In this document: one piece after another, positions 60,797 through 64,000 of the stretch
Position numbering within the stretch: the stretch's first letter is position 1
How the letters are laid out: the number at the start of each line of letters is the position of its first letter
From: Prosapia bicincta
Taxonomy: Eukaryota; Arthropoda; Insecta; Hemiptera; Cercopidae
Length of the DNA: 64,000 nt
Direction of reading: 5' to 3'
NCBI GenBank assembly: GCA_036971475.1
Contig: JBAIZL010000001.1
Location: forward strand, 212,326,575 to 212,390,574
The notes under the pieces: generated by a model
Told to the model about the DNA's origin: nothing
Database searches by the model: none
What the model saw: only the letters and a program-made list of their open reading frames with translations
Position numbers and translations under genes: made by a program

Positions 60797-63700
60797 CTAC
60801 TCCTCACAGTTATACCTTCCGCTACATGCTCCTATTTGCTTATAATGCTTGGCTAAAGCTGGCATAGTCTCATCTGGCCACTCCTCACAGTAATACCTTC
60901 CGCTAATTGCTCCTCTTTGCTTATAATGCTTGGCTAAAGCTGGCATAGTCTCATCTGGCCACTCCTCACAGTTATACCTTCCGCTACATGCTCCTCTTTG
61001 CTTATAATGTTTGGCTAAAGCTGGCATAGTCTCCTCGGGCTACTGCTCACAGTTATACCTTCCTCTACATGCTTCTCTTTAATTATATTGCCTGGCTAAA
61101 GCTGGCATAGTCTCATCTGGCCACCCCTCACAGTTATATCTTCTGCTACATGCTTCTCTTTCCTTATATTGACTGGCTAAAGCTGGCATAGTCACATCTG
61201 GCCACTCCTCACAGTTATACCTTCTGCTACATGCTTCTCTTAGCTTATAATGCCTGGCTAAAGCTGGCATAGTCTCCTCGGGCTACTCCTCACAGTTATA
61301 CCTTCCGCTACATGCTTCTCTTTGCTTATAATGCCTGGCTAAAGCTGGCATAGTCTCATCTGGCCACTCCTCACAGTTATTCCTTCTGCTACATGCTTCT
61401 CTTTGCTTATAATGCCTGGCTAAAGCTGGCATAGTCCCATTTGGCAACTCCTCACAGTTATATCTTCCGCTACATGCTCCTCTTTTCTTATAATACTTGG
61501 CTAAAGCTGGCATAGTCTCATCTGGCCACTCCTCACAGTTATACCTTCCGCTACATGCTCCTCTTTGATTATAATGATTTGCTAAAGCTGGCGTAGTCTC
61601 ATCTGGCCACTCCTCACAGTTATACTTCCGCTACATGCACCTCTTTGCTTATAATGCTTGGCTAAAGCTGGCATAGTCTCATCTGGCCACTCCTCACAGT
61701 TATACCTTCCACTACATGCTCCTCTTTGCTTATAATGCTTGGCTAAAGCTGGCATAGTCTCATCTGGCCACTCCTCACAGTTATACCTTCCGCTACATGT
61801 TCCTCTTTGCTTATAATGCTTGGCTAAAGCTGGCATAGTCTCATCTGGCCACCCCTCACAGTTATATCTTCTGCTACATGCTTCTCTTTCCTTATATTGA
61901 CTGGCTAAAGCTGGCATAGTCACATCTGGCCACTCCTCACAGTTATACCTTCCGCTACATGCTCCTCTTTGCTTATAATGCTTGGCTAAAGCTGGCATAG
62001 TCTCATCTGGCCACTCCTCACAGTTATACCTTCCGCTACATACTCCTCTTTGCTTATAATGCTTGGCTAAAGCTGGCATAGTCTCATCTGGCCACTCCTC
62101 ACAGTTATACCTTCCGCTACATGCTCCTCTTTGCTTATAATGCTTGGCTAAAGCTGGCATAGTCTCACCTGGCCACTCCTCACAGTTATACCTTCCGCTA
62201 CATGCTCCTCTTTGCTTATAATGCTTGGCTAAAGCTGGCATAGTCTCATCTGGCCACTCCTCACAGTTATACCTTACGCTAGATGCTTCTCTTTGCTTAT
62301 AATGCCTAGCTAAAGCTGGCATAGTCTCCTCGGGCCACTGCTCAAAGTTATACCTTCTGCTACATGCTTCTCTTTGCTTATAATGCCTGGCTAAAGCTGG
62401 CATAGTCCCATTTGGCAACTCCTCACAGTTATATCTTCCGCTACATGCTCCTCTTTGCTTATAATGCTTGGCTAAAGCTGGCATAGTCTCATCTGGCCAC
62501 TCCTCACAGTTATACCTTCCTCTACATGCTTCTCTTTGCTTATAATGCCTGGCTAAAGCTGGCATAGTCTCATCTGGCCACTCCTCACAGTTATACCTTA
62601 CGCTAGATGCTTCTCTTTGCTTATAATGCCTAGCTAAAGCTGGCATAGTCTCCTCGGGCCACTGCTCAAAGTTATACCTTCTGCTACATGCTTCTCTTTG
62701 CTTATAATGCCTGGCTAAAGCTGGCATAGTCTCATCTGTCCACTCCTCACAGTTATACCTTACACTACATGCTTCTCTTTGCTCATAATGCCTGGCTAAA
62801 GCTGGCATAGTCTCCTCGGGCCACTGCTCAAAGTTATACCTTCTGCTACATGCTTCTCTTTGCTTATAATGCCTGGCTAAAGCTGGCATAGTCTCATCTG
62901 GCCACTCCTCACAGTTATACCTTACGCTAGATGCTTCTCTTTGCTTATAATGCCTGGCTAAAGCTGGCATAGTCTCCTCGGGCCACTGCTCAAAGTTATA
63001 CCTTCTGCTACATGTTTCTCTTTGCTTATAATGCTTGGCTAAAGCTGGCATAGTCTCATCTGGCCACTCCTCACAGTTATATCTTCCGCTACATGCTTCT
63101 CTTTGCTTATAATGCCTGGTTAAAGCTGGCATAGTCTCATCTGGCCACTCCTCACAGTCATACCTTACGCTACATGCTTCTCTTTGCTAGAAATGCCTGG
63201 CTAAAGCTGGCATAGTCTCCTCGGGCCACTGCTCAAAGTTATACCTTCTGCTACATGCTTCTCTTTGCTTATAATGCCTGGCTAAAGCTGGCATAGTCTC
63301 ATCTGGCCACTCCTCACAGTTATACCTTACGCTACATGCTTCTCTTTGCTTATAATGCCTAGCTAAAGCTGGCATAGTCTCCTCGGGCCACTGCTCAAAG
63401 TTATACCTTCTGCTACATGCTTCTCTTTGCTTATAATGCCTAGCTAAAGCTGGCATAGTCTCCTCGGGCTACTGCTCAAAGTTATATCTTCCGCTATATG
63501 CTGCTCGTTCCTGATATTGCCTGGCTAAAGCTGGCAGAGTCTCCCCGGACTACCACACAAAGTTATATCTTCCGCTACATGCTTTTCTTTCCTCATTTTA
63601 CTTGGCTACAGCTGGAGTAGTCTCATCTGGCCACTCCTCACAGTTATACCTTCCGCTACATGCTCCTCTTTGCTTATAATGCTTGGCTAAAGCTGGCATA

Positions 63701-64000
63701 GTCTCATCAAGCTACTCCTCACAGTTATACCTTCCGCTACATGCTCCTATTTGCTTATAATGCTTGGCTAAAGCTGGCATAGTCTCATCTGGCCACTCCT
63801 CACAGTAATACCTTCCGCTAATTGCTCCTCTTTGCTTATAATGCTTGGCTAAAGCTGGCATAGTCTCATCTGGCCAATCCTCACAGTTATACCTTCCGCT
63901 ACATGCTCCTCTTTGCTTATAATGCTTGGCTAAAGCTGGCATAGTCTCCTCGGGCTACTGCTCACAGTTATACCTTCCTCTACATGCTTCTCTTTCCTTA
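60797..64000 (-). repeat. 81-bp array: distal block with 2915-bp-offset repeat
   Basis: The variants CTCATTAAGC/CTCATCAAGC, CAGTAATACC and CTAATTGCTCC at 60797-61027 recur at 63712-63942 (36 units minus 1 bp). It includes the longest minus-strand open run (61582-63132, 19 repeats). The array runs off the window. Confidence 0.7.

Larger units (their letters stand above)
27698..64000 (-). repeat. 81-bp satellite array (continues beyond window)
   Basis: Roughly 450 head-to-tail units of 81 bp. On the plus strand the unit contains TGGCTAAAGCTGGCATAGTC, then CCACTCCTCACAGTTATACC, then a CTACATGCTTCTCTTTGC-like third. Because 81 is 27 codons, frames stay open over many units on both strands: up to 516 codons on the minus strand (61582-63132) and 325 codons on the plus strand (28231-29208). 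In the minus frame the 27-residue repeat starts MPALA, with two Cys in an AC-S-G-R-Y-N-C context and EW-P near the end. Differences between units fall on all codon positions and many change the residue (NC/NF, EE/EQ, PD/PE), and stop or frameshift units recur, so I read it as non-coding satellite. Confidence 0.95.

Noticed and set aside
61582..63132. 516-codon minus-strand open frame as a large repeat protein gene
   Set aside because: It is a by-product of an 81-bp (27-codon) monomer. Equivalent frames on the plus strand are also open, unit differences are not biased to third positions, and stop or frameshift units flank it.
27698..64000. CENP-B box in the 81-bp monomer
   Set aside because: I looked for the TTCG-N4-A-N2-CGGG pattern on both strands of the consensus unit and did not find it.

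Overview
No protein-coding gene can be supported anywhere in this window. It is repeat-dominated eukaryotic DNA. Sp1-, NF-Y- and YY1-like sites, a tRNA-like Pol III unit and large satellite arrays with higher-order structure suggest an animal nuclear genome. The sequence does not identify the species or chromosome. A pericentromeric, subtelomeric or sex-chromosome-like heterochromatic setting is plausible but is inference.

Layout. (1) Positions 1-21592 form one giant inverted repeat: left arm 1-10797, spacer 10798-11391, right arm 11392-21592. The arms are near-identical by eye and differ by scattered single bases and one 595-bp copy-number difference in a 257-bp composite repeat. The left arm runs off the window at base 1. 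Each arm is a mosaic of minisatellite families (about 28, 37, 41, 44-56, 61 and 257 bp) around one small apparently non-repetitive island (8545-9130, mirrored at 13059-13644). The palindrome is nested: each arm contains a smaller inverted repeat (5816-7770 against 9340-10430), and the centre is built from two further copies, one direct and one inverted, of the segment at 3007-3941, with a 26-nt junction filler. (2) The outer end of each arm carries a tRNA-like Pol III unit (A box, B box, T-run) and a 41-bp duplicated GC-box/CCAAT module resembling a Pol II promoter. (3) Positions 21593-21928 are short, apparently single-copy flanking DNA. (4) Positions 21929-27697 are a 77/79-bp satellite with optional 50-bp modules carrying an RFX X-box-like motif. 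(5) Positions 27698-64000 are an 81-bp satellite of roughly 450 units with several nested higher-order repeat scales, including a near-exact 4448-bp tandem duplication. It continues past the window end.

The long open frames in the 81-bp array arise because 81 is divisible by 3. They occur on both strands and are broken by stop- or frameshift-carrying unit variants that recur with the higher-order repeats, so I do not call them genes. The most interesting feature is the nested palindrome with promoter-like modules at its mirrored outer ends. If transcribed through, it would give long hairpin RNA, but nothing in the sequence shows that it is. An assembly fold-back artefact must be excluded first.
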